From the NCBI GenBank assembly GCA_020634455.1, contig JACKBQ010000001.1, positions 4,154,001 to 4,218,000 of the forward strand: a stretch of DNA of 64,000 nucleotides, read 5' to 3'. Positions 1-9,609 of the stretch are shown piece by piece (the stretch's first letter is position 1; each line of letters begins with the position of its first letter). The notes beneath the pieces are model-generated. The model was given only the letters and a program-made list of their open reading frames with translations, did no database searches and was not told the origin of the DNA. Both the position numbers and the translations under genes were made by a program. This stretch comes from Ardenticatenaceae bacterium (GTDB taxonomy: Bacteria > Chloroflexota > Anaerolineae > Promineifilales > Promineifilaceae).

Positions 1-97
1 GATGCGAGAGGGTTTGTTAACGGCCGTTGCCGAGCGAGCAGTTGATCCGTATACGGCCGTTAATCAATTATTGGCAAAATCAGATGAAAATATGTAA
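1..97 (+). CDS. C-terminal end of a probable MeaB/ArgK-type GTPase (partial)
   Basis: The window opens inside a reading frame that ends at TAA (95-97). The last 31 residues include the segment VDPYTAVNQLLAK. MeaB/ArgK family GTPases, which protect methylmalonyl-CoA mutase, commonly end with a helix carrying a similar DPY-A-A--LL pattern, so this is the most likely identity. The G domain lies outside the window and cannot be checked. Two ACGGCCGT palindromes fall inside these 97 bases, each read as Thr-Ala-Val. The gap to prs is only 18 bp, so the two may be co-transcribed. Other helical C-termini could look alike. Confidence 0.5.
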   Translation, partial: MREGLLTAVAERAVDPYTAVNQLLAKSDENM

Positions 98-115
98 AGG
101 TAGAAGAATTCGTTC

Positions 116-1063
116 ATGATGGCATACGGAGATATTAAACTGTTTGCCGGGTCTGGTTGTCCAGAACTGGCACAGCGCATTGCAGATTATATAAACATTC
201 CCCTCAGCAGCTGGGACATTGTGGAATTCCCCAATGAAAACCTGTTTGTAAAGTTACATGGCAGTGTTCGGGGGCAAGATGTGTACCTGATTCAAAGCCA
301 TTCTAGGCCAGTACACCGCAACATCATGGAAACCCTCATCGCCATTGATTGCCTAAAGCGGGACTCGGCGTCGCGAATTACAGTGGTAGTGCCCTACATG
401 GCGTACTCGCAAAGCGACAAGAAGGATCAGCCTCGCGTTCCCATCTCTGCCCGGTTGCTGGCCGACATGATTGAAGTTGCTGGGGCCGATCGCTGGATGA
501 CGATTGACCTTCATGCCCAACAAATCCAGGGATTCTACAAAATCCCGGGTGACTCTCTGACGGCTTTTCACATTTTGGTGAATTACTTTCTTAAAAAGAA
601 GCTAGATGCCGTCGTTGTTACCCCTGACCTTGGGTTTGCCAAGCGGGGGCGCAACTTTGCGGCAGAGCTAAATTTGCCCCTTGCGTTTGTGGAAAAACGG
701 CGGTTCGGCAATCAAAATGAAAGAGAAGCTTTGTCACTGATAGGTAACGTGACGGACAAAGATGTCATTATTGTGGATGATTTGGTGGATACAGCCGGAT
801 CGATGAGAGAGGCAGTTCAGCTGGTAAAATCAATGGGGGCGAAAGATGTGTATGTTCTTTTTACCCATCCAGTGCTTTCAGACCCTGCCACGGAGCGTTT
901 GGCCAGCCTGGGAATTAAAGAGATTGTGACAACCGATACGATACCGATTCCTCCGGAAAAGATGCTGCCCAATATTACGGTATTATCTGTGGCGGAGCTG
1001 TTGGGAGAAGTGATTTTGCGTTCGCATGAGGGGCGCAGCGTGGGTGAATTGTTTAACGAGTAG
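116..1063 (+). CDS. prs: Ribose-phosphate pyrophosphokinase (PRPP synthetase)
   Basis: Transfers pyrophosphate from ATP to ribose 5-phosphate to give PRPP, the precursor for purine, pyrimidine, NAD, histidine and tryptophan synthesis; cytoplasmic. The 315-residue length is normal for class I enzymes. Visible motifs are the N-terminal KLFAGSGCPELA, the flexible loop PYMAYSQSDKKDQPR (about 94-108), DLHAQQIQGFY (about 127-137), and the PRPP-binding loop VDDLVDTAGSM (about 218-228; the usual form is DDMIDTAGT). The start is one of two consecutive ATGs at 116 and 119, preceded by the purine-rich AAAGGTAGAAG; either could be used. It follows the upstream frame by 18 bp. A palindrome-centred dyad follows the stop. 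Confidence 0.95.
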   Translation: MMAYGDIKLFAGSGCPELAQRIADYINIPLSSWDIVEFPNENLFVKLHGSVRGQDVYLIQSHSRPVHRNIMETLIAIDCLKRDSASRITVVVPYMAYSQSDKKDQPRVPISARLLADMIEVAGADRWMTIDLHAQQIQGFYKIPGDSLTAFHILVNYFLKKKLDAVVVTPDLGFAKRGRNFAAELNLPLAFVEKRRFGNQNEREALSLIGNVTDKDVIIVDDLVDTAGSMREAVQLVKSMGAKDVYVLFTHPVLSDPATERLASLGIKEIVTTDTIPIPPEKMLPNITVLSVAELLGEVILRSHEGRSVGELFNE

Positions 1064-1080
1064 GTGTGGGCGTGAGGTGG

Positions 1081-1107
1081 AGAGGGTGAAACGGCCGTTT
1101 CTACTCT
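1081..1107. terminator. Palindrome-centred dyad between prs and secA
   Basis: GAAACGGCCGTTTC (1088-1101) is a perfect 14-bp palindrome flanked by AGAG on the left and CTCT on the right, giving an imperfect 27-bp dyad. It is one of several intergenic copies of the iterated palindrome whose flanks are also symmetric. There is no clear T-run, so a terminator role is only a possibility. Confidence 0.3.
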
Positions 1108-1181
1108 AACAAAAAATTAAGGCAACTCTGTTACACTACGCCTCTTTTGTATGAAAATTAAATTTAAGTAGAAGTGGGCTT

Positions 1182-4100
1182 ATGTTCAAAAAACTAGTTT
1201 CCAAAATAGTTGGTGATCCCAACAAAAAAATTATTAACGATCTGAAACCGCTTGTAGATGAAGTGGCGGCCCTGGAGTCACAGGTTCAGCAATATTCAGT
1301 GGATGAACTGCGGGCAAAAACGGCCGAACTTAAAGAGCGCTATGCCGCCGGGGAAACGTTAGACGACCTGTTGGTAGAAGCGTTTGCCCTCGTTCGCGAA
1401 GCATCCGTGCGTACTACCGGCCTGCGCCACTATGATGTGCAAATCATGGGTGGCCTTTTGCTCCACCAGGGAGAAGTGGTCGAGATGCGGACGGGTGAAG
1501 GTAAAACCCTGGTAGGAACCCTGCCCCTCTTCCTCAATGCACTCACCGGGCGTGGCGTACATCTGGTTACGGTAAATGAATATCTCGCTCGTCGTGATGG
1601 CGGCTGGATGGGCAAAATCTTTCATCTGCTTGGCTTAAACGTCGGCTGTATTGGTCCCCAGAAATTCTCGGCGCTGTACGACCCCGACTATGTGAACCCT
1701 GGCGCAGAACTGGAAGATGAGCGTCTGGTTCATTGGCGACCCACCACCCGCAAACAAGCCTATTTGGCGGACATCACCTACGGCATCAGCAGCGAATTTG
1801 GCTTTGATTACCTGCGCGACAACATGGCCACCAGCCGCGACAAGCTGGTACAGCGCGATCTTGTTTTTGCCATTATTGATGAGGTGGACAACGTCCTCAT
1901 AGATGAAGCCCGGACGCCGCTGATCATTTCTGGGCCGGCCGACCGCTCTGGCAAGGAGTACAGTCGTTTTGCCGATTATGTCCGTCGCCTGCGTAAAAAT
2001 ACGGCCGAAGAAGAGGAAGAACCCAACGGCCATTATGATCTCGACGAAAAGAGCCGCAGCATCAGCTTAACCGATATTGGCATTGCCGAAGTCGAACAGC
2101 GCATCCCCGAACTGGATATTGACGGGGGCGATAGTTTGTATGATCCCCGCTTCTTCCACCTAACCTACTACCTGGATAATGCCCTCAAGGCGCAATATTT
2201 GTACAAACGAGATGTGCAGTACGTGGTGCAAAATGGCGAAGTTATCATCGTGGATGATTTTACGGGTCGCCTCATGGCTGGCCGTCGCTACTCCGAAGGT
2301 TTGCACGAGGCGATTGAAGCCAAAGAAGGCGTGCAGATTAAGCGGGAAACCGTGACGGTGGCCACCATCACCCTGCAAAATTACTTTCGCCTGTTCGAGA
2401 AGTTGGCCGGCATGACCGGTACCGCTCTCACCGATGCGGAAGAGTTCGACAAAATCTATGAGCTTGGCGTGACGCCCTTGCCCACCAATGTGCAATACAT
2501 TGTGGATAACAACCTTTTGAACCTGGAAGAGAAAAAGGTGAAGGTTGAAAATGCGGAGCAGATTGTGTATCTGAACCCAGAAACGCAAGCGCCCCGTTTT
2601 TTCAAGCGTCTGGATCATGCCGACCAGATTTATGGCACAGAAGAGGCAAAAGATAAGGCGATTGTGCGTGAAGTGCAGCGTGTGGTGGATAGCGGCCGTC
2701 CGGTTTTGGTCGGTACTACTTCCGTTGAGCATTCGGAGACGATTGACCGCTTACTGACACAGGCCAAAATTCCGCACACGGTGCTGAACGCCAAAATTCA
2801 CCAGTCTGAGGCGTTGGTAGTGGCGCAGGCGGGTCGCAAAAGCGCCGTAACCATCTCCACAAACATGGCTGGTCGTGGTACCGATATTTTGTTGGGTGGC
2901 AACCCTGAGGGTTTGTCGGCGGAATTGCTGGAACGGGAGATGTTTAAACGGCCGTTGCTCATCCAACTCATCTTTAAATATCTGGAAGAAGGCGAAGACG
3001 CTGCCAAAGAGTTCACCAGCCGTAACAGCAAGCTGGATGACGACCTCGTCCCCTGGCTCATCGCCGAAAAAGAAAAAATGGATGCCGCCCTGGTCGAAAT
3101 TGAAGAGGTCCAGGTGATAGGCTACCTCACCCGCATTCTGGGCGAAGAATACGCGCTGGATTACGAAGAAATTCGCCACGCCTTGCGCCTGATCACTGGC
3201 GGCGACCTCGGCGAAGCCCGCGAATATCTTGAAGAACTGGACAAAGATGTGGCCCTGGTTGAGGAAGCCATTCGCCTGCGTGATCTGTACATAGGCTATC
3301 AGCGTGCCCAGGGCGACAACGGCCTTCTGGCCCAATACCTGGCGGAAACCTTGTTTGAGCAGCATTACATTGCTCGCGCCGCCCTGGTACGCGCCGTGCT
3401 CAACGACGAACAAGCTGAAGCAGAAAAAGTGGTGCAAACGGTTCCCGGCATCTCGCGCCAATGGATTAAGAAAATCGCTGATTTGCGCCGGGAAACGGAA
3501 GTAGAGCGCAAAGAGGTATGGCAGCTTGGCGGTTTGCACGTGATTGGCTCCGAGCGACACGAATCCCGCCGCATTGATAACCAGCTGCGTGGTCGTGCCG
3601 CACGTCAGGGCGACCCCGGCTCCTCGCGCTTCTTCCTCTCCCTGGAAGATGATCTCATGCGCCGATTCGGCGGTGAGCGGTTGAAGAGCTGGATGTCCAA
3701 AGGGCTACTCTCTAGCATTCCAGAGGATATGCCACTGGAATTTGGCGTGCTGGATCGCATGATCGAAAGCGCTCAGGAGCGTGTAGAAGGATACAACTTT
3801 GATATCCGCAAAAACATTGTGGAATACGATGATGTGATGAACAAGCAGCGTATGGCCATCTACAACCAGCGTCGCGCCATTTTGATGGGAGAAGGCATTG
3901 ACTACGATTCTCGTATTGATGATGCCTTTGCCACCTCCATTGCCCAATTGGTAGATAACTATGTAGACAACTACGTTGGCTTTATGCAAGGCGAAATCAA
4001 TCGCGTGGTTACCGAGTTCACCACTGAAGCCACCGATGTGATTAACCTGAATGCTGTCATTGCCCGTCTCCGTGGGTATTTGCCGGATATTGTTGGCCTG

Positions 4101-5129
4101 GATAAAGCTGAATTGGCTGAACTATCTGGCGAGCGGCTGGTTGATCGCTTGATGGTTATGGTGCATGAAAATGTTGAAAATGGAGCCAATATTTACCAGC
4201 TTTTGCGGGCGATGGGGCGCTTTTTGCCCTTGCTGCCGCCCATTCCAAATTTGGCAAGCCTGGCCATGCGCAAATCTGGTCAGGTACAGGGCAAGGAAAA
4301 CATTCGGCGAGAGTACCTGGCACGGGTACAAACTTTTTATGATGAGTTTGTGGCTGACCATGTAGATATGCCAGATGAGGATCGGGAAGGCATTTGGAAT
4401 GATGCCGAAGATGATTTGAATGAGGCATTTGGTGGTTTTAACCTGGACGGGCTTTCGGTAAAAACGGCCGAATACCGCCAAAACCGCTTTTCTATCCAGG
4501 CCAATGCTGCTTTGCGTGACTTGCTGTTAAATACCCTCTCAGCCCTAAACGGCGACCAGCTAGAGGTGGCCCTGAAATCATATGTAAGCAAGCAGCAAGA
4601 AAAATGGCGGCAGCAAATTGGTGATGAAGAGTACAGTAACTTTCAACGGCTGCTGCTGCTCAACTCCATAGACCGTGAGTGGCGAGATTACCTGACCGCT
4701 GCCGATGACCTGCGGCGCGAAATTGGTCTGGAAGCTGTTGGCCAGCGCGATCCCAAAGTGCAGTACAAAATTCGCTCGGCGCAAATGTTCCAGGACATGC
4801 GCAACAATATCGAACAAAATATCGTGGACCGCTTCTTTTTCCAGGTGGAGCAGCATCGTGCCTTTGTCCAAAAGCAGGAGGCAGAAATTGCGTACCAGAC
4901 CCAAGCGCGTGATGCAGGCTACCAAGTGGTAAAGCGTGACAAAGGGCAGGGCGTAGAGCTGCGTCGTGATATGCCCAAGGTTGGCCGTAATGATCCATGC
5001 CCTTGTGGCAGCGGCAAAAAGTATAAACATTGCCATCTTAAAAAAGATGCAGCGGCCCAATCTTCTAGTGCAGCAAATGGGCGGCCCAACACTCAGGGCG
5101 CTGGCAAAAAGCGCCGCCGTCGCCGTTAA
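1182..5129 (+). CDS. secA: Protein translocase ATPase SecA, enlarged form
   Basis: Motor ATPase that pushes preproteins through SecYEG. Motifs in order: Walker A MRTGEGKTLVGTLP (about 102-115), DEAD-like IIDEVDNVLIDEARTPL, helicase motifs VGTTSVEHSE and STNMAGRGTDILLGGNPEG (to about 572), then LHVIGSERHESRRIDNQLRGRAARQGD in two parts from about 782, and a C-terminal SEC-C zinc finger DPCPCGSGKKYKHCH (about 1268-1282). At 1315 residues it is about 400-450 longer than E. coli or Bacillus SecA. About 210 extra, Glu-rich, helical residues sit between GGNPEG and GGLHVIGSE, inside the second nucleotide-binding domain. A smaller acidic insert lies near 270. The catalytic motifs are intact, so it should be functional. 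Only one exact ACGGCCGT copy falls in this 3.9-kb gene. A strong hairpin follows. Confidence 0.95.
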   Translation: MFKKLVSKIVGDPNKKIINDLKPLVDEVAALESQVQQYSVDELRAKTAELKERYAAGETLDDLLVEAFALVREASVRTTGLRHYDVQIMGGLLLHQGEVVEMRTGEGKTLVGTLPLFLNALTGRGVHLVTVNEYLARRDGGWMGKIFHLLGLNVGCIGPQKFSALYDPDYVNPGAELEDERLVHWRPTTRKQAYLADITYGISSEFGFDYLRDNMATSRDKLVQRDLVFAIIDEVDNVLIDEARTPLIISGPADRSGKEYSRFADYVRRLRKNTAEEEEEPNGHYDLDEKSRSISLTDIGIAEVEQRIPELDIDGGDSLYDPRFFHLTYYLDNALKAQYLYKRDVQYVVQNGEVIIVDDFTGRLMAGRRYSEGLHEAIEAKEGVQIKRETVTVATITLQNYFRLFEKLAGMTGTALTDAEEFDKIYELGVTPLPTNVQYIVDNNLLNLEEKKVKVENAEQIVYLNPETQAPRFFKRLDHADQIYGTEEAKDKAIVREVQRVVDSGRPVLVGTTSVEHSETIDRLLTQAKIPHTVLNAKIHQSEALVVAQAGRKSAVTISTNMAGRGTDILLGGNPEGLSAELLEREMFKRPLLIQLIFKYLEEGEDAAKEFTSRNSKLDDDLVPWLIAEKEKMDAALVEIEEVQVIGYLTRILGEEYALDYEEIRHALRLITGGDLGEAREYLEELDKDVALVEEAIRLRDLYIGYQRAQGDNGLLAQYLAETLFEQHYIARAALVRAVLNDEQAEAEKVVQTVPGISRQWIKKIADLRRETEVERKEVWQLGGLHVIGSERHESRRIDNQLRGRAARQGDPGSSRFFLSLEDDLMRRFGGERLKSWMSKGLLSSIPEDMPLEFGVLDRMIESAQERVEGYNFDIRKNIVEYDDVMNKQRMAIYNQRRAILMGEGIDYDSRIDDAFATSIAQLVDNYVDNYVGFMQGEINRVVTEFTTEATDVINLNAVIARLRGYLPDIVGLDKAELAELSGERLVDRLMVMVHENVENGANIYQLLRAMGRFLPLLPPIPNLASLAMRKSGQVQGKENIRREYLARVQTFYDEFVADHVDMPDEDREGIWNDAEDDLNEAFGGFNLDGLSVKTAEYRQNRFSIQANAALRDLLLNTLSALNGDQLEVALKSYVSKQQEKWRQQIGDEEYSNFQRLLLLNSIDREWRDYLTAADDLRREIGLEAVGQRDPKVQYKIRSAQMFQDMRNNIEQNIVDRFFFQVEQHRAFVQKQEAEIAYQTQARDAGYQVVKRDKGQGVELRRDMPKVGRNDPCPCGSGKKYKHCHLKKDAAAQSSSAANGRPNTQGAGKKRRRRR

Positions 5130-5153
5130 CGCGAAATGATAAATTGAATGTTT

Positions 5154-5193
5154 AGCGGCTTGTTAAGATAAAGATTTTCCTTAACAAGCCGCT
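5154..5193 (+). terminator. Strong stem-loop after secA
   Basis: A perfect 14-bp inverted repeat, AGCGGCTTGTTAAG (5154-5167) with CTTAACAAGCCGCT (5180-5193), separated by 12 bases. An outer CGAAATGA/TCATTTCG pair could extend it. No long T-run follows, so the hairpin is clear but factor-independent termination is only likely. Confidence 0.65.
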
Positions 5194-5452
5194 TCATTTC
5201 GTTAGACGGAAGGACAGAGATTTTGGGGATACTTTTGGGGCAAATAACTTTTTACGGCTCTTTCACTTTGGATAATTGACGACTTAACTAAAACATGGTT
5301 ACATGTTGGGGCTTGGATAAGCCTAAAATTTCTGGCTTCATTTGTGCGTACTTTTTGCTAAAAGTTAAGAAATAGTCATTTTGGTCACTTTTTTAGCCGT
5401 AGAGCAACGGACCAGATGTTAAAACAATGTAGGATTTTACACTGATTGGCCT
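5194..5452. other. Intergenic region before the GAF histidine kinase
   Basis: The 323-bp gap between secA and the next gene holds the secA hairpin, then a non-coding stretch. It contains a short dyad AACATG-GTTA-CATGTT (5292-5307) that could be an operator. No convincing -35/-10 pair or Shine-Dalgarno sequence was found before the start at 5453. Confidence 0.35.
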
Positions 5453-8400
5453 ATGCCCCACCGTAACGATCAGCTTTCAGCCCTAAATGCTTTGCAACGC
5501 AACTTATTGACTGCCACTTCTTGGGAGTCTGTACGTTCGATAGTTGAATCTTTTGCCGTTGAGAATCTTGCCGTTCAATCTGCTCTGATTGTTCCGCGCT
5601 TTGAAGCGCATGAGAACAACTGGCCTATTGGTGGCACTGGCTTCTCGCTTCAACTGTCCTCTTTGCCGAAAAACCAAGAGTTGGCGGCGCTAACGGCCGC
5701 TTTAATTGCCACTTCCCCCTTTGTTCACCGACAACCTGCGTTTAGTGCTAACCAACAAGCGTTGTTGGTGGCTGTGAGCCGGGCGATTATTGACCAGCAA
5801 CAGTTTGACATGATTGTTGGCCGGATTCGTGATGCGTTTGCTGGGGCGTTCCCTGGGTGTCGCGCGCGGCTGGTACTGGTTGATTCCGAGAAGGGTGATG
5901 TTGCCTTACATTCAATGTTTGGGTTGCCGGATGGCTGGTTACCTGTGGGCACAGACTATGTATTGCAGGCTTTGCCGGAGGCGGCAGCGTTGGCAGATGG
6001 CCCTCAGCTTCTTTTGCCAATCATGACGGCGAAGGGGCGGGTGGAGGCTGCGTTGCAGGTGATGTCTGAAGGTGGTGAAGATTTGGTGGGGGAAACGGCC
6101 GTATTCTCCCTCATTGCTGGTTATTTGGGTGTGGCTCTCAGCCAGCAGCGGCTCATTAAGCAAGCGTGGCAGCGTGCCAATCAGCTAGAAACCATTTATC
6201 GGGTTACCGAATCGGTACGTGTCTTAAAGCCTCTTCAGCAAACATTGCAAGAGATTCATGATCAGCTGCTTCATATTTTTAACCCGCCTACCTGCTATAT
6301 TGCGCTGGTAGACAATCGTGAAGACGTTGTTGAGTTCCCTTGTGTGCTGGAAAATCACCAGCGCATCAATCGCCAATCTATTCCTTTGGGAGATCAGGAT
6401 AGCCTGGTCGCTTGGGTTGTGAGTAATAATGTGCCGTTTGCTACTGGCAATTGGCTAGCAGACGAAAAGCCTGTCCCAGGGATTCTTGGCGAAGGTTCGC
6501 CCTGCTCGGTGATTTGCGTGCCGATGCGGCTACATGGCGAGGTGCTGGGCGCTATTTCGATTCAAAGTGATGCGCCAGAGGCTTTTGATGCGGCCGATTT
6601 TCAAACATTAACGGCCGTTGCTGCCCACGTCACCGTAATTATCAAGAATGCCCGCCTGTATTCCCAAACCCGTGAGCTGGTTGACCGGGGCGCTCATGAT
6701 TATCAAACGGCCGTTGCCCTTCGGCAGGCTATCGCGGTGATTAGCACTACCTTGCAAGCAGACACCGTTGTTAACCATCTCCTATTAGCCCTAAGAAACG
6801 TTGTGTCTTATCACAACGCCTTTGCCTTTTTGCTCGACGAACACGAGTTGAAGTTAGTTTCCAGTCGAGACTTCTATGATCGTTTATTACCGATAGGTGT
6901 GGAAGAAGCTGAAACTGCCTGGCGAGATCATCCCCTTGTGCAAAGCATTCTTAGAAAAGAAGAACTTATTCGCATTGATGATGTGCGCACTGATGAACGT
7001 TGGCAAACCGTGCCACATCTGGAAAATACACGCTCCTGGATGGGTGTGCCACTTAAAGCAGGTGGCGTTTTGTTGGGCATCCTTATCTTCGATAGCCAAA
7101 TTGCCAGCGCTTTTGATCAACGTGTTGAGTGGCTGGCTTCAACACTGGCTGCCCATGCTTCAGTTGCCATACAAAATGCCATGCTCTTTCAGCAGACAGA
7201 ACAGCAACTGGCTGAACTAAGCACACTTTATCAAGCCAGTGCAACCATGACAGCTAATCTGGATCAAGATTTTGTGTTGCAAACCGTGGTTTCAGAAATG
7301 GTGCGTGCCTTGCAGGTAGATAGTTGCACCATCTTTGTGTGGGACGAAGATTTGCAGAAACTGTATCCCGCTGCTCATAAAAATCAGGTGTACATCAAAA
7401 CGCTTGGCCAGGAAAACGATGCTGGCATGACGGGATTGGGCACGATTGACAACCTGTCTTCACAGGTTGTGGTGCAACGTGTTTTTGAGACACATCAAAT
7501 TGAGCAGATTGCTGATTCTGAAAGCTTAAGTGAGGATGCGGCCGAGTTATTACACGCTGCTGGACTTCAGGCCGTCATTTTGGTGCCATTGGTACGTCGA
7601 AACAAGGTTTTGGGTTTATTGGCTTTAGGCGATGTAGCAGAGCAGCGTACTTATTCGCCAGGACAACTGCGTTTAGCGCAAAATTTGGCAGGGCAGGCAG
7701 CTGTGGCAATTGAACATGCTCATTTATTTGGACAAGCACAACGACGTATTGAAGAATTATCTACATTTCACGAAATAGTTTTGCGTTTAAATGAACCGCT
7801 AAAGCTAAATGTGGTGCTAGATACAATTACGGAATCAGCCCTGAAGCTGATCCCGGCAACGAATCTTCATATCTTTTTATATGATTCTGAGACCCAAGCG
7901 TTTTCTAAAGGCTCAGCTTTGTGGCGAGACGGCCGTCGGACTGCTGCTGTGCCAAAATTGCGCCCAGCAGGAACCGGGCTTACCGCCACAGTTGTACAAG
8001 AGGGTCGCCCGATTGTTATTAATGATGCGCCTAAGCACCCCTTTTTCCAGAGCAAGCCGGCCAGCGAATGGGGGATTTGTGCTATTGCCGGTTTTCCGCT
8101 GAAGTATGGAGAAAAAATCATTGGCGCATTCACCGCTACCTATTTGTATCCCCATACTTTTAGCGAAGATGAATTGTTGCTTTTAAATTTATTAGCGGAA
8201 CAGGCCGCTGTGGCTATTCGCAATGCCAGTTCGTTTGCTGAGTCTCAAAGGCGCTTGCGCGATATGTCTGCACTAGTTGACATGGCTAAACAGGTCACAG
8301 GCAATTTGAAGTTGCAATCTGTTTTGCAAACGACAGTCCGTATTTTGCAAGGGTTGATGAATGCCCGCGCCAGCACCATTACTATGCTTACGGATGATGG

Positions 8401-9505
8401 AGTCGGCTTGATTGTAAAAGCGGCCGTTGGTATCAACCCGGAGTTTATGAACGCCCGAATGGAGTTGGGAGAAAGTATTTCTGGTGTGGTCGTGCAAAAT
8501 GCCGAAATGGTTTACATTCGGGATTCGTATTCTGATCCAGATTTTCTGTTTTTTGATGAAGTTGTGCGCAGCTTGTTGGTAGTGCCACTTATCGTTCGTG
8601 ACAAGCCGGTGGGCACGCTGACCATTGATAGCGATAGACCCCATGCTTTTACAGAATCAGATACCCAGCTGATGACAATTGCGGCGGCGCAGGTTAGCGT
8701 AGCTATTGCCAACGCCCGCCTATTTGAAGAGCTTGAAGATCGGGCAGCGGAACTGGCAGTGGCGTATGATGAGTTAAAGGAAAGCGACCGATTGAAGGAT
8801 GAGTTGGTACAAAATGTTTCGCATGAGCTGCGAACGCCGCTGACCTTTGTGAAAGGATATGTTGATCTGTTAATGGATGGCGATAAGGGGTTGCTTACAC
8901 CGGAACAGCAAGAATATCTGCAAATCGTTTCAGACAAAACAGACGATATCACGCGTATCATTGAAGATATTATTACGTTGCAGCGGATTGATTCAGGAAA
9001 TTTGCAACTTGAAGTGATGCCGATGGCAGATTTGTTAAAAACGGCCGTTGTCAATCATCGTCTTGTCGCAGATAAAAGAGGCCTCTCAATTACCCATACC
9101 ATCCCAGAAGGCACGATGGGCCTGGTGCGGATAGACAAAGGGCGCATTAACCAGGTGTTGGATAACCTGATTGGCAATGCGTTTAAATTCAGCCCAGATG
9201 GCGGTATGATCCATCTTTCTATGGCTGAAAACGAAAATGAGGTGCTGGTTTCTGTTCTGGATGAAGGGATTGGTATGCCTCCCGAAAAACATCAGCGCAT
9301 TTTCGAACGGTTTTATCAGATTGATGGCTCCTCACGCAGACGGTTTGGGGGAACGGGTATTGGCCTTGCTATTGTGAAGCGCATCATTGATGCGCATGAT
9401 GGCAAAATTTGGGTTGAAAGCGAGATTAACAAGGGGAGCGCTTTCTTTTTTACCCTGCCAATTGTAAAACAGGATATTGCAGAACAGGTGCCTAACCTGC
9501 CATAA
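5453..9505 (+). CDS. Soluble sensor histidine kinase with about six GAF domains
   Basis: A 1350-residue cytoplasmic sensor kinase with no signal peptide or membrane helix. Six GAF-like units can be read from repeated helical openings and strand patterns at roughly 100-235, 245-405, 420-585, 590-765, 770-925 and 935-1085. A short coiled coil leads to HisKA with the phospho-acceptor in VSHELRTPLTFVKGY (about 1121-1135), then HATPase_c with the N box NQVLDNLIGNAFKF (about 1233), G1 DEGIGMP and G2 GGTGIGLAIVK (about 1300). GAF domains bind small ligands, haem or bilins; which ones apply here cannot be told. No response regulator is adjacent, so it is an orphan kinase. The ATG at 5453 has no clear ribosome binding site. 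Confidence 0.9.
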   Translation: MPHRNDQLSALNALQRNLLTATSWESVRSIVESFAVENLAVQSALIVPRFEAHENNWPIGGTGFSLQLSSLPKNQELAALTAALIATSPFVHRQPAFSANQQALLVAVSRAIIDQQQFDMIVGRIRDAFAGAFPGCRARLVLVDSEKGDVALHSMFGLPDGWLPVGTDYVLQALPEAAALADGPQLLLPIMTAKGRVEAALQVMSEGGEDLVGETAVFSLIAGYLGVALSQQRLIKQAWQRANQLETIYRVTESVRVLKPLQQTLQEIHDQLLHIFNPPTCYIALVDNREDVVEFPCVLENHQRINRQSIPLGDQDSLVAWVVSNNVPFATGNWLADEKPVPGILGEGSPCSVICVPMRLHGEVLGAISIQSDAPEAFDAADFQTLTAVAAHVTVIIKNARLYSQTRELVDRGAHDYQTAVALRQAIAVISTTLQADTVVNHLLLALRNVVSYHNAFAFLLDEHELKLVSSRDFYDRLLPIGVEEAETAWRDHPLVQSILRKEELIRIDDVRTDERWQTVPHLENTRSWMGVPLKAGGVLLGILIFDSQIASAFDQRVEWLASTLAAHASVAIQNAMLFQQTEQQLAELSTLYQASATMTANLDQDFVLQTVVSEMVRALQVDSCTIFVWDEDLQKLYPAAHKNQVYIKTLGQENDAGMTGLGTIDNLSSQVVVQRVFETHQIEQIADSESLSEDAAELLHAAGLQAVILVPLVRRNKVLGLLALGDVAEQRTYSPGQLRLAQNLAGQAAVAIEHAHLFGQAQRRIEELSTFHEIVLRLNEPLKLNVVLDTITESALKLIPATNLHIFLYDSETQAFSKGSALWRDGRRTAAVPKLRPAGTGLTATVVQEGRPIVINDAPKHPFFQSKPASEWGICAIAGFPLKYGEKIIGAFTATYLYPHTFSEDELLLLNLLAEQAAVAIRNASSFAESQRRLRDMSALVDMAKQVTGNLKLQSVLQTTVRILQGLMNARASTITMLTDDGVGLIVKAAVGINPEFMNARMELGESISGVVVQNAEMVYIRDSYSDPDFLFFDEVVRSLLVVPLIVRDKPVGTLTIDSDRPHAFTESDTQLMTIAAAQVSVAIANARLFEELEDRAAELAVAYDELKESDRLKDELVQNVSHELRTPLTFVKGYVDLLMDGDKGLLTPEQQEYLQIVSDKTDDITRIIEDIITLQRIDSGNLQLEVMPMADLLKTAVVNHRLVADKRGLSITHTIPEGTMGLVRIDKGRINQVLDNLIGNAFKFSPDGGMIHLSMAENENEVLVSVLDEGIGMPPEKHQRIFERFYQIDGSSRRRFGGTGIGLAIVKRIIDAHDGKIWVESEINKGSAFFFTLPIVKQDIAEQVPNLP

Positions 9506-9533
9506 TAGGCCATCTTTCGCATTTTTGTAAACA

Positions 9534-9561
9534 ATGACGTCGTTCATAAACGCGCTATAAT
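9534..9561 (+). promoter_or_regulatory. Candidate promoter of add
   Basis: A perfect -10 TATAAT (9556-9561) is preceded at 16 bp by ATGACG (9534-9539), a weak -35. Transcription would begin near 9568, about 40 bases before the GTG start of add. Confidence 0.5.
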
Positions 9562-9609
9562 CAGACTTGTGTGAAGTAAAGAAACTATTTTGGCAAAAGT
9601 GAGCAAACT

